A stretch of DNA of 46,604 nucleotides from assembly GCF_001625085.1 (NCBI RefSeq), contig NZ_BDAW01000050.1, positions 1 through 46,604 on the forward strand. Reading direction: 5' to 3'. Below, in pieces: positions 17,135 to 24,370 of this stretch. Source of the DNA: Nocardia acidivorans NBRC 108247. GTDB lineage: Bacteria > Actinomycetota > Actinomycetes > Mycobacteriales > Mycobacteriaceae. The stretch's first letter is position 1; each line of letters starts with the position of its first letter. The translations under genes and the position numbers were made by a program. The notes under the pieces are model-generated. The model did no database searches. It was not told where the DNA came from and saw only the letters and a program-made list of their open reading frames with translations.

Positions 17135-17641
17135 ATGCCCGACGACCAGGCGGCGCTACTGCGCGTTCTCTACGAAGAGCACGCGGCCGCGTTGTGGCGG
17201 TACACGTTCGGCCTGGTGGGCGATCCCGGCCGGGCCGAGGACATCGTTCAGGAAACGCTGCTGCGGGCCTGGCAGCGACCGAATGTGCTGGATCAGTCCA
17301 CCACCTCGGCGCGGGCCTGGCTCTTCACCGTGGCCCGTAACCTGGCGGTGGACGAGCATCGCAGCGCGCGCAGTCGGCGGGAGTTCCGCACGGACCATCC
17401 GCCGGAGGTGCCCACACCGGATCAGTCGGACCGCGCCCTGGACGGGTGGCTGGTCGCGGACGCCCTGGCGCGGTTGAGCATCGATCACCGTGATGTCATC
17501 GTCCGCGCCTACTACCGGGGCCTGTCCACCGCGCAGATCGCGGGGGAACTGGAGATTCCGGAGGGGACGGTGAAATCCCGTATGCACTACGGCATGCGGG
17601 CGTTGCGGTTGGTGCTGCAGGAGATGGGGGTGACGAGATGA
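17135..17641 (+). CDS. sigL: ECF RNA polymerase sigma factor, SigL-like
   Basis: A 168-residue ECF sigma factor with only regions 2 and 4. Region 2 reads YTFGLVGDPGRAEDIVQETL and LRAW; region 4 reads VIVRAYYRGLSTAQIAGELE with IPEGTVKSRMHYGMRALR. A good ribosome site (GGAGGTG) precedes the ATG by six bases. The gene overlaps the downstream anti-sigma gene by ATGA and has a TGAACC-N17-CGTG promoter, all as in mycobacterial sigL-rslA. There the regulon covers envelope lipid synthesis and secreted disulfide proteins; whether that holds here is inference. The assignment to SigL rather than SigK rests on the anti-sigma partner and the promoter. Confidence 0.85.
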   Translation: MPDDQAALLRVLYEEHAAALWRYTFGLVGDPGRAEDIVQETLLRAWQRPNVLDQSTTSARAWLFTVARNLAVDEHRSARSRREFRTDHPPEVPTPDQSDRALDGWLVADALARLSIDHRDVIVRAYYRGLSTAQIAGELEIPEGTVKSRMHYGMRALRLVLQEMGVTR

Positions 17642-18351
17642 CGGAGGGCCACGACCTCTGCGACGGCTACACCACGTGGGACGGCGCGTACGTGCTCGGC
17701 GCTCTGGCCCGGGACGAACGCCGCGAATACGAGGAGCACCTGGCGGGCTGCGAACACTGTCGCGCCGCCACATCGAAGCTGGCCGGGTTGCCCGGACTGC
17801 TCGCACTGGTCGACACCGATACCGCGCTCTCCATTGCGGCACAGCAGGATCCGCCGACCGAGATCCCGCCGCCGCCGGACCGCATGCTGCCCGCCCTCGC
17901 CGCACAGGCGGCGAAACGGCAACGGCGGCATCGGTTTCTGTCCGTCGGCGGGGCGGTGGCGGCGGCCGCCGCGGCGGCCCTGATCGCGGTGCCGGTGACC
18001 GCCACCGTCATCGATCGAGACGGTCCGGCGATTCAGCAGGTGGTGGCGCAGGGGCCGTTGCAGGCGCAGGTGGACACCCCGATCGTGGCGACCTTCAAAC
18101 TGCTCACGGTGAATGGTCAGACCCGGGTGGACATGTGGTGCAACTATCCCGAGTCCGGTGAGTACTACGCCTGGCAACTATCGCTGTGGGTGGTGCGCGA
18201 AGACGGGACGCAATCCAAACTCGCCGAGTGGACCGCGAAGCCGGGGCAGGTGTTCACCCCGGACGGCACCACCTCCGCCGCACCCGGTCAGGTGAAGAAC
18301 GTGCAGATCCGCAATTCGGTCGGCAAGGTGCTGCTGGCCGCCGGGCTCTGA
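17638..18351 (+). CDS. rslA: Membrane anti-sigma factor, RslA-like, with zinc-binding motif
   Basis: A 237-residue single-pass protein. The cytoplasmic anti-sigma domain begins CDGYTTWDGAYVLGALARDE and holds the ZAS-type zinc site HLAGCEHC (His-x3-Cys-x2-Cys). A membrane helix follows (VGGAVAAAAAAALIAVPVTA), then an extracytoplasmic domain of ~150 residues. In mycobacterial RslA the zinc-site cysteines sense oxidation and release SigL; the same residues are present here. It overlaps the sigma gene by four bases and ends before a strong terminator. The outside domain resembles anti-sigma-K C-terminal domains and may respond to a second signal. Confidence 0.88.
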   Translation: MTEGHDLCDGYTTWDGAYVLGALARDERREYEEHLAGCEHCRAATSKLAGLPGLLALVDTDTALSIAAQQDPPTEIPPPPDRMLPALAAQAAKRQRRHRFLSVGGAVAAAAAAALIAVPVTATVIDRDGPAIQQVVAQGPLQAQVDTPIVATFKLLTVNGQTRVDMWCNYPESGEYYAWQLSLWVVREDGTQSKLAEWTAKPGQVFTPDGTTSAAPGQVKNVQIRNSVGKVLLAAGL

Positions 18352-18373
18352 GCACCGACTCCGAACGCACGAG

Positions 18374-18402
18374 GACGGCGCACCCCGGTGGGGTACGCCG
18401 TC
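18374..18402. terminator. Strong hairpin terminator between convergent genes
   Basis: Arms GACGGCG and CGCCGTC enclose a second stem ACCCC/GGGGT, so the hairpin is nearly continuous. It lies 22 bases after the anti-sigma stop and 22 bases before the end of the convergent permease gene, followed by TTCGCTTCG. Confidence 0.8.
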
Positions 18403-18424
18403 TTCGCTTCGCGCAGCGTCGATT

Positions 18425-19198
18425 TCAGCTGGTCTTCCGCTTGAAGGCCGAGGTGGACCAGACGTAGCCGAGCGCACCCAGCAGCACGCACCAGCCGACC
18501 GCGAGAATGCCGTTGTGCCCGATCTCGGTGCCCTGCAACAGTCCGCGCAGGGTTTCGGTGATGGGAGTGAAGGGCTGATATTCGGCGAACTGCTTCACAC
18601 CGGCGGGCATGGTGTCGGTGGGCACCAGACCACTGCCGAAGAAGGGCAGCAGCAGAATCGGGGTGGGCAGATTGCTGGCGCTCTCCGGATTCTGCGCGAT
18701 GACGCCGAAGCCCGCGCCGAGCCAGTTCAGTGCGAACAGGGTCAGGCCGATGAGCCCGAGGGCGGCCGCCCACTCCAGCACGTTCGCATGCGAGCGGAAG
18801 CCGATGGCCACGGCCACCAGGGTCATGACCACGGTGCCCAGCAGGCCCTGGATCACACTGCCCAGCACCGATCCGGTCAGGATCGAGGGCTGCGAAATGT
18901 GCATGGTGCGAAAGCGATTCACAATCCCCTTGGTCATATCGGTGGAAATGCCCACCGCGATGCCCGCGACCATGTACGCCGGAATGATCAGCATCATGCC
19001 CGGGGTGAGGTACTGGATGTACTTCTCGCCGCCGGTGGAATTCTTCAGCGCACCGCCGAAGATGTAGTTGAACATCAGCAGCATGACGATCGGCATCACC
19101 AGCATGCTGATGGTCAGGGCCGGATAGCGCTTGGCGTGCAACAGGTTCCGGCGCAGCATGGTCTTGGAATCGGTGAAAGTCATTGCCAGGGAACTCAT
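18425..19198 (-). CDS. ABC-2 type permease (DrrB-like)
   Basis: A 257-residue inner-membrane permease with six helices, of the type that works with daunorubicin-resistance-like ATPases. Visible helices include YPALTISMLVMPIVMLLMFN, GMMLIIPAYMVAGIAVGI and VVMTLVAVAIGF; the ABC-2 motif region is NRFRTMHISQPSILTGSVLG. It overlaps the ATPase gene by ATGA, so the two form an exporter. The substrate is unknown: drug, lipid or the product of the nearby biosynthetic operon are all possible. Confidence 0.92.
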   Translation of the reverse strand: MSSLAMTFTDSKTMLRRNLLHAKRYPALTISMLVMPIVMLLMFNYIFGGALKNSTGGEKYIQYLTPGMMLIIPAYMVAGIAVGISTDMTKGIVNRFRTMHISQPSILTGSVLGSVIQGLLGTVVMTLVAVAIGFRSHANVLEWAAALGLIGLTLFALNWLGAGFGVIAQNPESASNLPTPILLLPFFGSGLVPTDTMPAGVKQFAEYQPFTPITETLRGLLQGTEIGHNGILAVGWCVLLGALGYVWSTSAFKRKTS

Positions 19199-20154
19199 CG
19201 CGCGTTCTCCTTATCGGTGGAGTGGCCGCCGGTCAGGGCGAGGAAGACGTCATCCAGGTCGGGGGTGTGCACGGACAGCCCGGCGGGTTCGATGCGCGCG
19301 GCGTCGAGGCGGTCGAGCACCTCGCGCATGGAGCGCACCCCGCCGTCGCTCGGAATGGCGAGGGTGAGATCGCCGTTGATCTGCGCGGCATTGCCGAAAG
19401 CCCTTGCGGCCAGGTCGAGTTCGGCGCGCTCGTTGAAGTCGAGCTTGACGTATCCGCCCGGCACCATTCGCTTGAGCTGATCGGCGGTGCCCTCGGCGAC
19501 CAAGCGGCCCTGGTACAGCACCGCGATGCGGTCGGCCAGTTGATCGGCCTCGTCCAGGTACTGGGTGGTGAGGAAGATGGTGACCCCGCCCGCGACCAGT
19601 TCGCGAATGATGTCCCACATGGCGCGGCGGCTGCGCGGATCCAGGCCCACGGTGGGCTCGTCCAGGAAGATGATCCGCGGGTCGCCGACCAGCGTCATGG
19701 CCAGATCCAGGCGGCGGGTCATACCGCCGGAGTAACTGGAGGCGACCTTGTCCGCGGCCTCGACCAGATCGAACTTCTCCAGCAGATCCGCTGCGAGACG
19801 GCGGCTTTCACCGCGCGGCAGCCGATGCAGGTCACCCATGAGCATGAGGTTCTCGCGGCCGGTGAGCAGTTCGTCCACCGCGGAGAACTGTCCGGTCACC
19901 CCGATGCTCGAGCGCACCTGCTCCGGCTGGGTGGCGAGATCGTAACCGCCGACGGTGATTTCGCCGCCGTCCGACTTGATCAGGGTGGACAGGATCTGCA
20001 CGGTGGTGGTCTTGCCCGCGCCGTTCGGGCCGAGCAGGGAGAAGATGCTGCCCTGCGGGACGGTGAAGTCGATGCGGTCGAGCACGATGTGCTCCCCGAA
20101 GGATTTGCACAGGCCCCGGACCTGTATCGCGGTCGGGCCGTGGTTGGGGTTCAT
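19195..20154 (-). CDS. ABC exporter ATP-binding protein (DrrA-like)
   Basis: A 319-residue ATPase. Walker A is LLGPNGAGKTTTVQIL, the signature SYSGGMTRRLDLAM, Walker B RIIFLDEPTVGLDP, and the switch His is replaced by Gln in LTTQYLDEADQLADR, as is usual in DrrA proteins. The C-terminal ~90 residues (RSMREVLDRLDAARIEPAGL, TPDLDDVFLALTG) match the DrrA tail that holds the dimer together. ATG at 20154 has GAGAGGG six bases upstream. A palindrome 24-38 bases upstream of the start probably lies in the promoter. The EXLDI gene lies upstream on the same strand. Confidence 0.93.
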   Translation of the reverse strand: MNPNHGPTAIQVRGLCKSFGEHIVLDRIDFTVPQGSIFSLLGPNGAGKTTTVQILSTLIKSDGGEITVGGYDLATQPEQVRSSIGVTGQFSAVDELLTGRENLMLMGDLHRLPRGESRRLAADLLEKFDLVEAADKVASSYSGGMTRRLDLAMTLVGDPRIIFLDEPTVGLDPRSRRAMWDIIRELVAGGVTIFLTTQYLDEADQLADRIAVLYQGRLVAEGTADQLKRMVPGGYVKLDFNERAELDLAARAFGNAAQINGDLTLAIPSDGGVRSMREVLDRLDAARIEPAGLSVHTPDLDDVFLALTGGHSTDKENAR

Positions 20155-20176
20155 GGGTGTCCCTCTCAACAATAGG

Positions 20177-20192
20177 TATGCATGAATGCATG
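20177..20192. promoter_or_regulatory. Palindromic operator candidate before the ABC exporter
   Basis: TATGCATGAATGCATG, with ATGCAT on both sides of a GA centre, 24 bases upstream of the ATPase start codon. It follows the same pattern, TATRCRT-NN-AYGYATR, as the palindrome at the EXLDI start, which suggests one regulator for both promoters. Confidence 0.65.
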
Positions 20193-20275
20193 CGTCAGCT
20201 GGGCCGTGTCCGCCGAGGCTTGCGGACAAAGCGGGTTATTCAGTTGTGTGACAGTGCTTTCGGATCAGTGTTCGG

Positions 20276-20791
20276 TCAGATGTCGAGCTCTTCGATGCTC
20301 GAGTGGTCGGCGGCGTCGAGTACGCGGGCGTAGAGCCGATCCGGGATCTTGCCCTTCATGTCCTCGATCTTCTCGAAGACCTCGAAGTCGTAATCGCCCC
20401 AATCCTGTTCGCCCAGACCGAGGAAGCGGCGCCACTGCTTCCAGTCCTTGAGCGGATTGGTATCGGCCGGAAATTCACTCCAGTTGGAGAAGTGGCTGTG
20501 CACCGCGAACGCGCCTTTGCGAGTGCGATACACCCGAATGTCTTCGACGCGATGGTCGCCGACCTGGTGCCAGTGGCTGAGCAGGGCGCCGGAGAATCGG
20601 ATCTGCCGGGTGCCTTCCTTGCCCACTTTGAGGACCACCTCTTCGTAGCCCTCGATGCGTCCCTCCTCGAGCTCGATGAAGCGGCGCAGCGCCGTCACGA
20701 TCGCGCCCGACAGATTTCCCCCGACCAGCTCTTGCGCTCGCTGAAACAGCTTGAGGTCCTCATCGGATACGTAGATCGTCTTGTTCGGCAT
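20276..20791 (-). CDS. EXLDI family protein with ribbon-helix-helix N-terminus
   Basis: A 171-residue protein ending SSIEELDI, the E-x-L-D-I terminus that names the family; such proteins are often encoded beside multidrug ABC exporters. The N-terminus, PNKTIYVSDEDLKLFQRAQE then SGAIVTALRRFIELEE, is a plausible ribbon-helix-helix DNA-binding domain. The rest is rich in Trp, Lys and Asp (HWHQVGDHRVEDIRVYRTRK). The ATG at 20791 has no clear ribosome site; instead a perfect 16-bp palindrome sits 9-24 bases upstream. A longer frame to 20956 would read through this palindrome and is rejected. The likely role is repressor of its own gene and of the exporter, which is inference. Confidence 0.8.
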   Translation of the reverse strand: MPNKTIYVSDEDLKLFQRAQELVGGNLSGAIVTALRRFIELEEGRIEGYEEVVLKVGKEGTRQIRFSGALLSHWHQVGDHRVEDIRVYRTRKGAFAVHSHFSNWSEFPADTNPLKDWKQWRRFLGLGEQDWGDYDFEVFEKIEDMKGKIPDRLYARVLDAADHSSIEELDI

Positions 20792-20799
20792 GAGCCAAC

Positions 20800-20815
20800 T
20801 ATACGTAGACGTATA
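20800..20815. promoter_or_regulatory. Perfect 16-bp palindrome between EXLDI and TPP-enzyme genes
   Basis: TATACGTAGACGTATA: 7-base arms around AG, nine bases upstream of the EXLDI start codon and 126 bases upstream of the TPP-enzyme start. It is very AT-rich for this genome and shares the TATRCRT-NN-AYGYATR pattern with the site before the ABC ATPase. Confidence 0.75.
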
Positions 20816-20831
20816 CATACATTGCAAGGGG

Positions 20832-20887
20832 CGGTTCGAACTCACCGGAATTACCGGGATTGAACCGGCTATAGCCGACATACGTAT
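20832..20887. promoter_or_regulatory. Cluster of palindromes upstream of the biosynthetic operon
   Basis: Three inverted repeats are packed here: CGGTTC...GAACCG (20832-20837 and 20862-20867, enclosing two CCGG boxes), CGGCTATAGCCG (20866-20877) and ATACGTAT (20880-20887). The last is similar to the half-sites of the EXLDI palindrome. TATAGC may serve as a -10 element. The operon start codon is 54 bases downstream. Confidence 0.5.
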
Positions 20888-20940
20888 CTCGGGTGACGGA
20901 CTCGGGACTGCGGTGCCGGGCACCGAAAGGAGCCGCCCCC

Positions 20941-22653
20941 ATGCACAACGGAACACGGGTCGTGGATCACCTGGTCAGAGCGGTTTCCGGGGTCGGTGTG
21001 CGACACATCTTCGGGGTGGATGGCGCGAATATCGAGGATCTCTACGACGCGGCCTTCGAGCATCGGCACGCCCTCACCGCCGTGGTCGCCAAACACGAGT
21101 TCGCCGCGGCCACCATGGCCGACGGGTACGCGCGCTCCACCTCCGGATTCGGGGTGGTGTGCGCGACGTCGGGCGGCGGCGCCGTGAATCTGGTGGCCGG
21201 ACTGGCCGAATCCTTCGCCTCTCGGGTCCCGGTGCTGGCGTTGATCGGACAGCCACCCACCGTCTTGGAGGGCAAGGGCGCCTTCCAGGACACGAGCGGG
21301 CAGGCCGGGGCCTTCGACGCCGTTCGGCTGTTCCGGCCGATCACGCACTACTGTGCGCGCGTCGGCGCCGCCGCCGACCTGCCCGTTCACCTCACCCGGG
21401 CGTTCAGCGCACTGCACCACGGCGGACCCGCGGTCCTGCTGCTGCCCAAGGATATTCAGCAGTCCGAGCTGATCGCGCCGCCCTTCAGCCCGCCCGCACC
21501 GCTGTACCGCCGCGATACCGAGAGCCTGCGCCGAGTGCTGCACACGCTGCGCGCCGCACGCGCCCTGGGCAAGGTGGTGATCATCGCCGGGGACCAGGTC
21601 GCCCGCGACGATGCCCGTGACGAATTGGCGCGATTGGCCGCGGCCCTGGAGGCCGCGGTCGGTGTCGCACCCGATGCCAAGGACGTCTACCACCACGACG
21701 ATCCCGGGTACTGCGGTATCGCGGGCAGTATGGGTCACCCGGAACTCATCGACGCCCTGCAACAGGCCACGCTGTGCCTGCTGGTCGGCACCCGGATGCC
21801 GGTCACCGCGCGCGCGGGATTGGAGGGGCCGCTGCAGGAGGTACCGCTGGCCAGTATCGGAGCGCAGATCCCGTTCCTCACCTCGATCCACGCGCACAGC
21901 ACCGATCTCGCGCTCACCCTCGCCGAATTGATCGGCGAATTCACCTCCGCCACACCGATTCACCTGCACAACTCGCGCGACGAACCGGTGCGCGCCGAAC
22001 CGGTGCGGACCGAAAGCCCGCTCACCGCACTGGCGGTCCCGGAATCCGAGGGTCCGGGCTTGCGGTATCGGGAGGTGGTCGAGACCATCAACAAGGCGCT
22101 GCCCGAGGGGTCCGACGTATTCGCCGATGCGGGAAATACCGGTGCGGCGGCGGTGCATCATCTGCGACTGCCGCGCGACGGCCGTTTCACCGTCGCCCTG
22201 GGGATGGGCGGGATGGGCTATGCCTTCGGAGCCGGGATCGGTTCGGCTTTCGCCCGACACCAGCGCGCGGACGGGAGTATGCGGCGCACCTTCGTCATCG
22301 CGGGTGACGGCGCTTTCTTCATGCACGGCATGGAGATTCACACCGCCATCGAACACGGCCTGCCGATCACCTTCATCGTCTTCAACAACAACGCACATGC
22401 CATGTGCATAACTCGTGAACAGCTGTTTTACGGGGATCGCTACAGCTTCAACAGATTTCGACCGGCGTATCCGGGCGCCGGTCTCGCGGCCATGTTCCCG
22501 GATCTGTGCACACACGCACCCATCACCCGAGCCGAGTTCGCCGAATCCCTTCGGCACTGCCTCGGCAGTCCCGGGCCGTCGTTCATCGCCGTCGACTGCG
22601 ATCCCGACGAAATCCCGCCCTTCACGCCGTTTTTGACGGCACCGAGGAGGTAA
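20941..22653 (+). CDS. Thiamine-diphosphate-dependent enzyme (acetolactate synthase-like)
   Basis: A 570-residue ThDP enzyme with the three-domain layout of acetolactate synthases and 2-oxoacid decarboxylases. The N-terminal Pyr domain has HIFGVDGANIEDLYD and the cofactor-activating Glu53 in AKHEFAAATMADGYAR. The C-terminal PP domain has VIAGDGAFFMHGMEIHTAIE and FIVFNNNAHAM, the Mg-ThDP motif GDG-x-NN. It lacks the regulatory partner and gene context of ilvB, so a specialised carboligase or decarboxylase is likely. ATG at 20941 is chosen because GAAAGGAG lies eight bases upstream; the frame continues to a GTG at 20893. It is the first gene of a four-gene operon. Confidence 0.9.
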   Translation: MHNGTRVVDHLVRAVSGVGVRHIFGVDGANIEDLYDAAFEHRHALTAVVAKHEFAAATMADGYARSTSGFGVVCATSGGGAVNLVAGLAESFASRVPVLALIGQPPTVLEGKGAFQDTSGQAGAFDAVRLFRPITHYCARVGAAADLPVHLTRAFSALHHGGPAVLLLPKDIQQSELIAPPFSPPAPLYRRDTESLRRVLHTLRAARALGKVVIIAGDQVARDDARDELARLAAALEAAVGVAPDAKDVYHHDDPGYCGIAGSMGHPELIDALQQATLCLLVGTRMPVTARAGLEGPLQEVPLASIGAQIPFLTSIHAHSTDLALTLAELIGEFTSATPIHLHNSRDEPVRAEPVRTESPLTALAVPESEGPGLRYREVVETINKALPEGSDVFADAGNTGAAAVHHLRLPRDGRFTVALGMGGMGYAFGAGIGSAFARHQRADGSMRRTFVIAGDGAFFMHGMEIHTAIEHGLPITFIVFNNNAHAMCITREQLFYGDRYSFNRFRPAYPGAGLAAMFPDLCTHAPITRAEFAESLRHCLGSPGPSFIAVDCDPDEIPPFTPFLTAPRR

Positions 22654-22655
22654 TT

Positions 22656-23315
22656 GTGACCACCAGCGCCCTGCCCGCACTCAGCGACATCCCCGAGGGG
22701 GTGGTGCCCGGACTCCTGCGTATCGAGAACTCGGACCGCGAGGCCACCACCCCCGTCATCCTCGAGATGCTCCGCTCGGTGTATCCACACGATCAGATCT
22801 TCGGCGACTACTGCCCGGTGCAGGGGTATATCGACTGCCCGCCCCGGGAGCTGTACGAATACCTCGCGGACACACGGTCTTTGGAGGAGTGGACGTACAG
22901 TTTGCGCGGTTTCACCGAGACCGGCAAGCCGGACCTCTGGGAGTCGTACGACCGGCTGGGCCCCAATACCAAGATCTACACCCGCACCGTCGCCAATCCC
23001 GATGCCATGACCGTGGACTACCACTGCGCCTGGGATCAGGGCGATCACCTGTGGATGATCTACCTGATGCGGGTCGTCGACGCCCAGCTGGTGTTCGACA
23101 AGCCCGGATCGGTGGTGCTGTGGACCAACTGTCATCACCCGTTCTACGACCGAAACCCCTATCCGGACACCGCACCCGAGGGCCGCAAGGTGTGGGTGGG
23201 CGACTTCTGGGAGATGTTCTCCGCGGGACATCAGCTGGAGCTGGGCAATCTCAAGGCGATTGCCGAGTACCGCGCCGCGAACGGGCTGCCCATCACCCCC
23301 GACTGGATGAAATAG
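22656..23315 (+). CDS. SRPBCC (START/cyclase-like) family protein
   Basis: A 219-residue protein starting at GTG two bases after the TPP-enzyme stop, with GAGGAGG five bases upstream. The central part has the helix-grip pattern: GYIDCPPRELYEYLADTRSL EEW is its early portion, followed by DYHCAWDQGDHLWMIYLMRV and LWTNCHHPFYDRNPYPDTAP. Such folds bind hydrophobic ligands; some act as polyketide aromatase/cyclases. The conserved-looking His and Cys of TNCHHPFYDRN could be catalytic, but this is only inspection. Coupling to the enzymes on both sides suggests that it binds or cyclises their intermediate. Confidence 0.78.
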   Translation: MTTSALPALSDIPEGVVPGLLRIENSDREATTPVILEMLRSVYPHDQIFGDYCPVQGYIDCPPRELYEYLADTRSLEEWTYSLRGFTETGKPDLWESYDRLGPNTKIYTRTVANPDAMTVDYHCAWDQGDHLWMIYLMRVVDAQLVFDKPGSVVLWTNCHHPFYDRNPYPDTAPEGRKVWVGDFWEMFSAGHQLELGNLKAIAEYRAANGLPITPDWMK

Positions 23316-23326
23316 GTAGGCGCGCC

Positions 23327-24370
23327 ATGGATTTCACGGACCCTCGGCTCACACCCCCGCCCCCGGTCAGCCTGGTCGATGTGGCCAGTTATCTGCCGGG
23401 CGAGCCGGTCGGGACCGAGTACTTCACGCAGTTCTCGCGCTCGGAGCGGATGGCCAAGAACGTCATGTTCCGCGCGCCCAAGACCCGGCACCATCGCGGC
23501 CGGGACGAAACCGTGGTCGATATGGCGGAGCGGGCCGTCGCACCGCTGGTGGATCGCCATGGCACACAGCTGCTTCCCCATGTCGACATCCTGCTCACGC
23601 ACACCCAGCTGCCGGACAATCCGGTGCTCGGCGCGGGCGGGGAACTGGCGCGGCGACTGAATATGAACCCGCGCTACGTCTTCGACGTGCACAACGGCGG
23701 TTGCGCCGCCTTCGTGCACATGATGTGGCTGGCGCGCACCATCATGCAGACCACCGACGCGCGCACCGCGCTGATCGTGGCCACCCAGAACTGCGCCGGT
23801 CCGGTATTCACCCAGACCGAGATCCGCAAACTCGCCCAGGCGCCGGTACCCGGTGACGGCTGCGGGGTCGGATTGCTCGTCAAGGACGGCAGCGCACCGA
23901 TTCTCGATATCGAATGCCGTACCTACCCCGAATTCGCCGGGGATATGGAGTTCACCACCGGATCCGAGCGCAAGTACTGGGAGCCGGGCGAGGGCCAGGG
24001 CTGCGTGAGCTTCACCGAATCCAAGGTGGCCAAGGTGTTCGCGCGCGGGAACCGCCTCGTTCCGGAGGTGGCGCACGAGGTGTGCAAGCGCATCGGGGTC
24101 AAGAGCCAGGACATCGACACCCTGGTCACCAATCAGCCTAATCGATTGTTCCTGCGCAATTGGCATGACGCGCTGGAACTGCCCGCGGAACGCCATCCGG
24201 ATACCTTCGACCAGTGCGGGAACCTCTTCGCCGCGGGCATTCCCGTCACCCTCGACACCGAGAATCAGGCGGGTCGGCTGCGCAATGGCTCGGTGGTGCT
24301 CATGTCGGCCTTCGCGCACGCGGGAGATTTCGCGGGCGCGGCGGCGGTGCGCTGGGGAGCGGCGCGATGA
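23327..24370 (+). CDS. KAS III-like condensing enzyme with altered catalytic triad
   Basis: A 347-residue thiolase-fold protein of the 3-oxoacyl-ACP synthase III type. The nucleophile Cys126 lies in FDVHNGGCAAFV, matching the KAS III DVxxACxGF site, and Asn299 in CGNLFAAGIPVTL matches the GNTSAASIP site. The third residue differs: the usual PHQAN motif reads TNQPN (268-272), so the His that helps decarboxylation is Asn269. The protein may therefore catalyse acyl transfer, or condensation without decarboxylation, rather than a normal malonyl-ACP extension. No acyl-carrier protein is encoded nearby. Start ATG at 23327, 11 bases after the SRPBCC stop; the 3' end overlaps the aminotransferase by ATGA. 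Confidence 0.85.
   Translation: MDFTDPRLTPPPPVSLVDVASYLPGEPVGTEYFTQFSRSERMAKNVMFRAPKTRHHRGRDETVVDMAERAVAPLVDRHGTQLLPHVDILLTHTQLPDNPVLGAGGELARRLNMNPRYVFDVHNGGCAAFVHMMWLARTIMQTTDARTALIVATQNCAGPVFTQTEIRKLAQAPVPGDGCGVGLLVKDGSAPILDIECRTYPEFAGDMEFTTGSERKYWEPGEGQGCVSFTESKVAKVFARGNRLVPEVAHEVCKRIGVKSQDIDTLVTNQPNRLFLRNWHDALELPAERHPDTFDQCGNLFAAGIPVTLDTENQAGRLRNGSVVLMSAFAHAGDFAGAAAVRWGAAR

Noticed and set aside
20792..20956. Longer start for the EXLDI gene
   Set aside because: The extension would translate through the palindromic control region and overlap the start of the divergent TPP-enzyme gene; the RHH-like domain begins at the chosen ATG.
20941..22653. Acetolactate synthase of branched-chain amino-acid synthesis (ilvB)
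   Set aside because: No ilvN or ilvC follows, and the gene is coupled to an SRPBCC protein and a KAS III-like enzyme.
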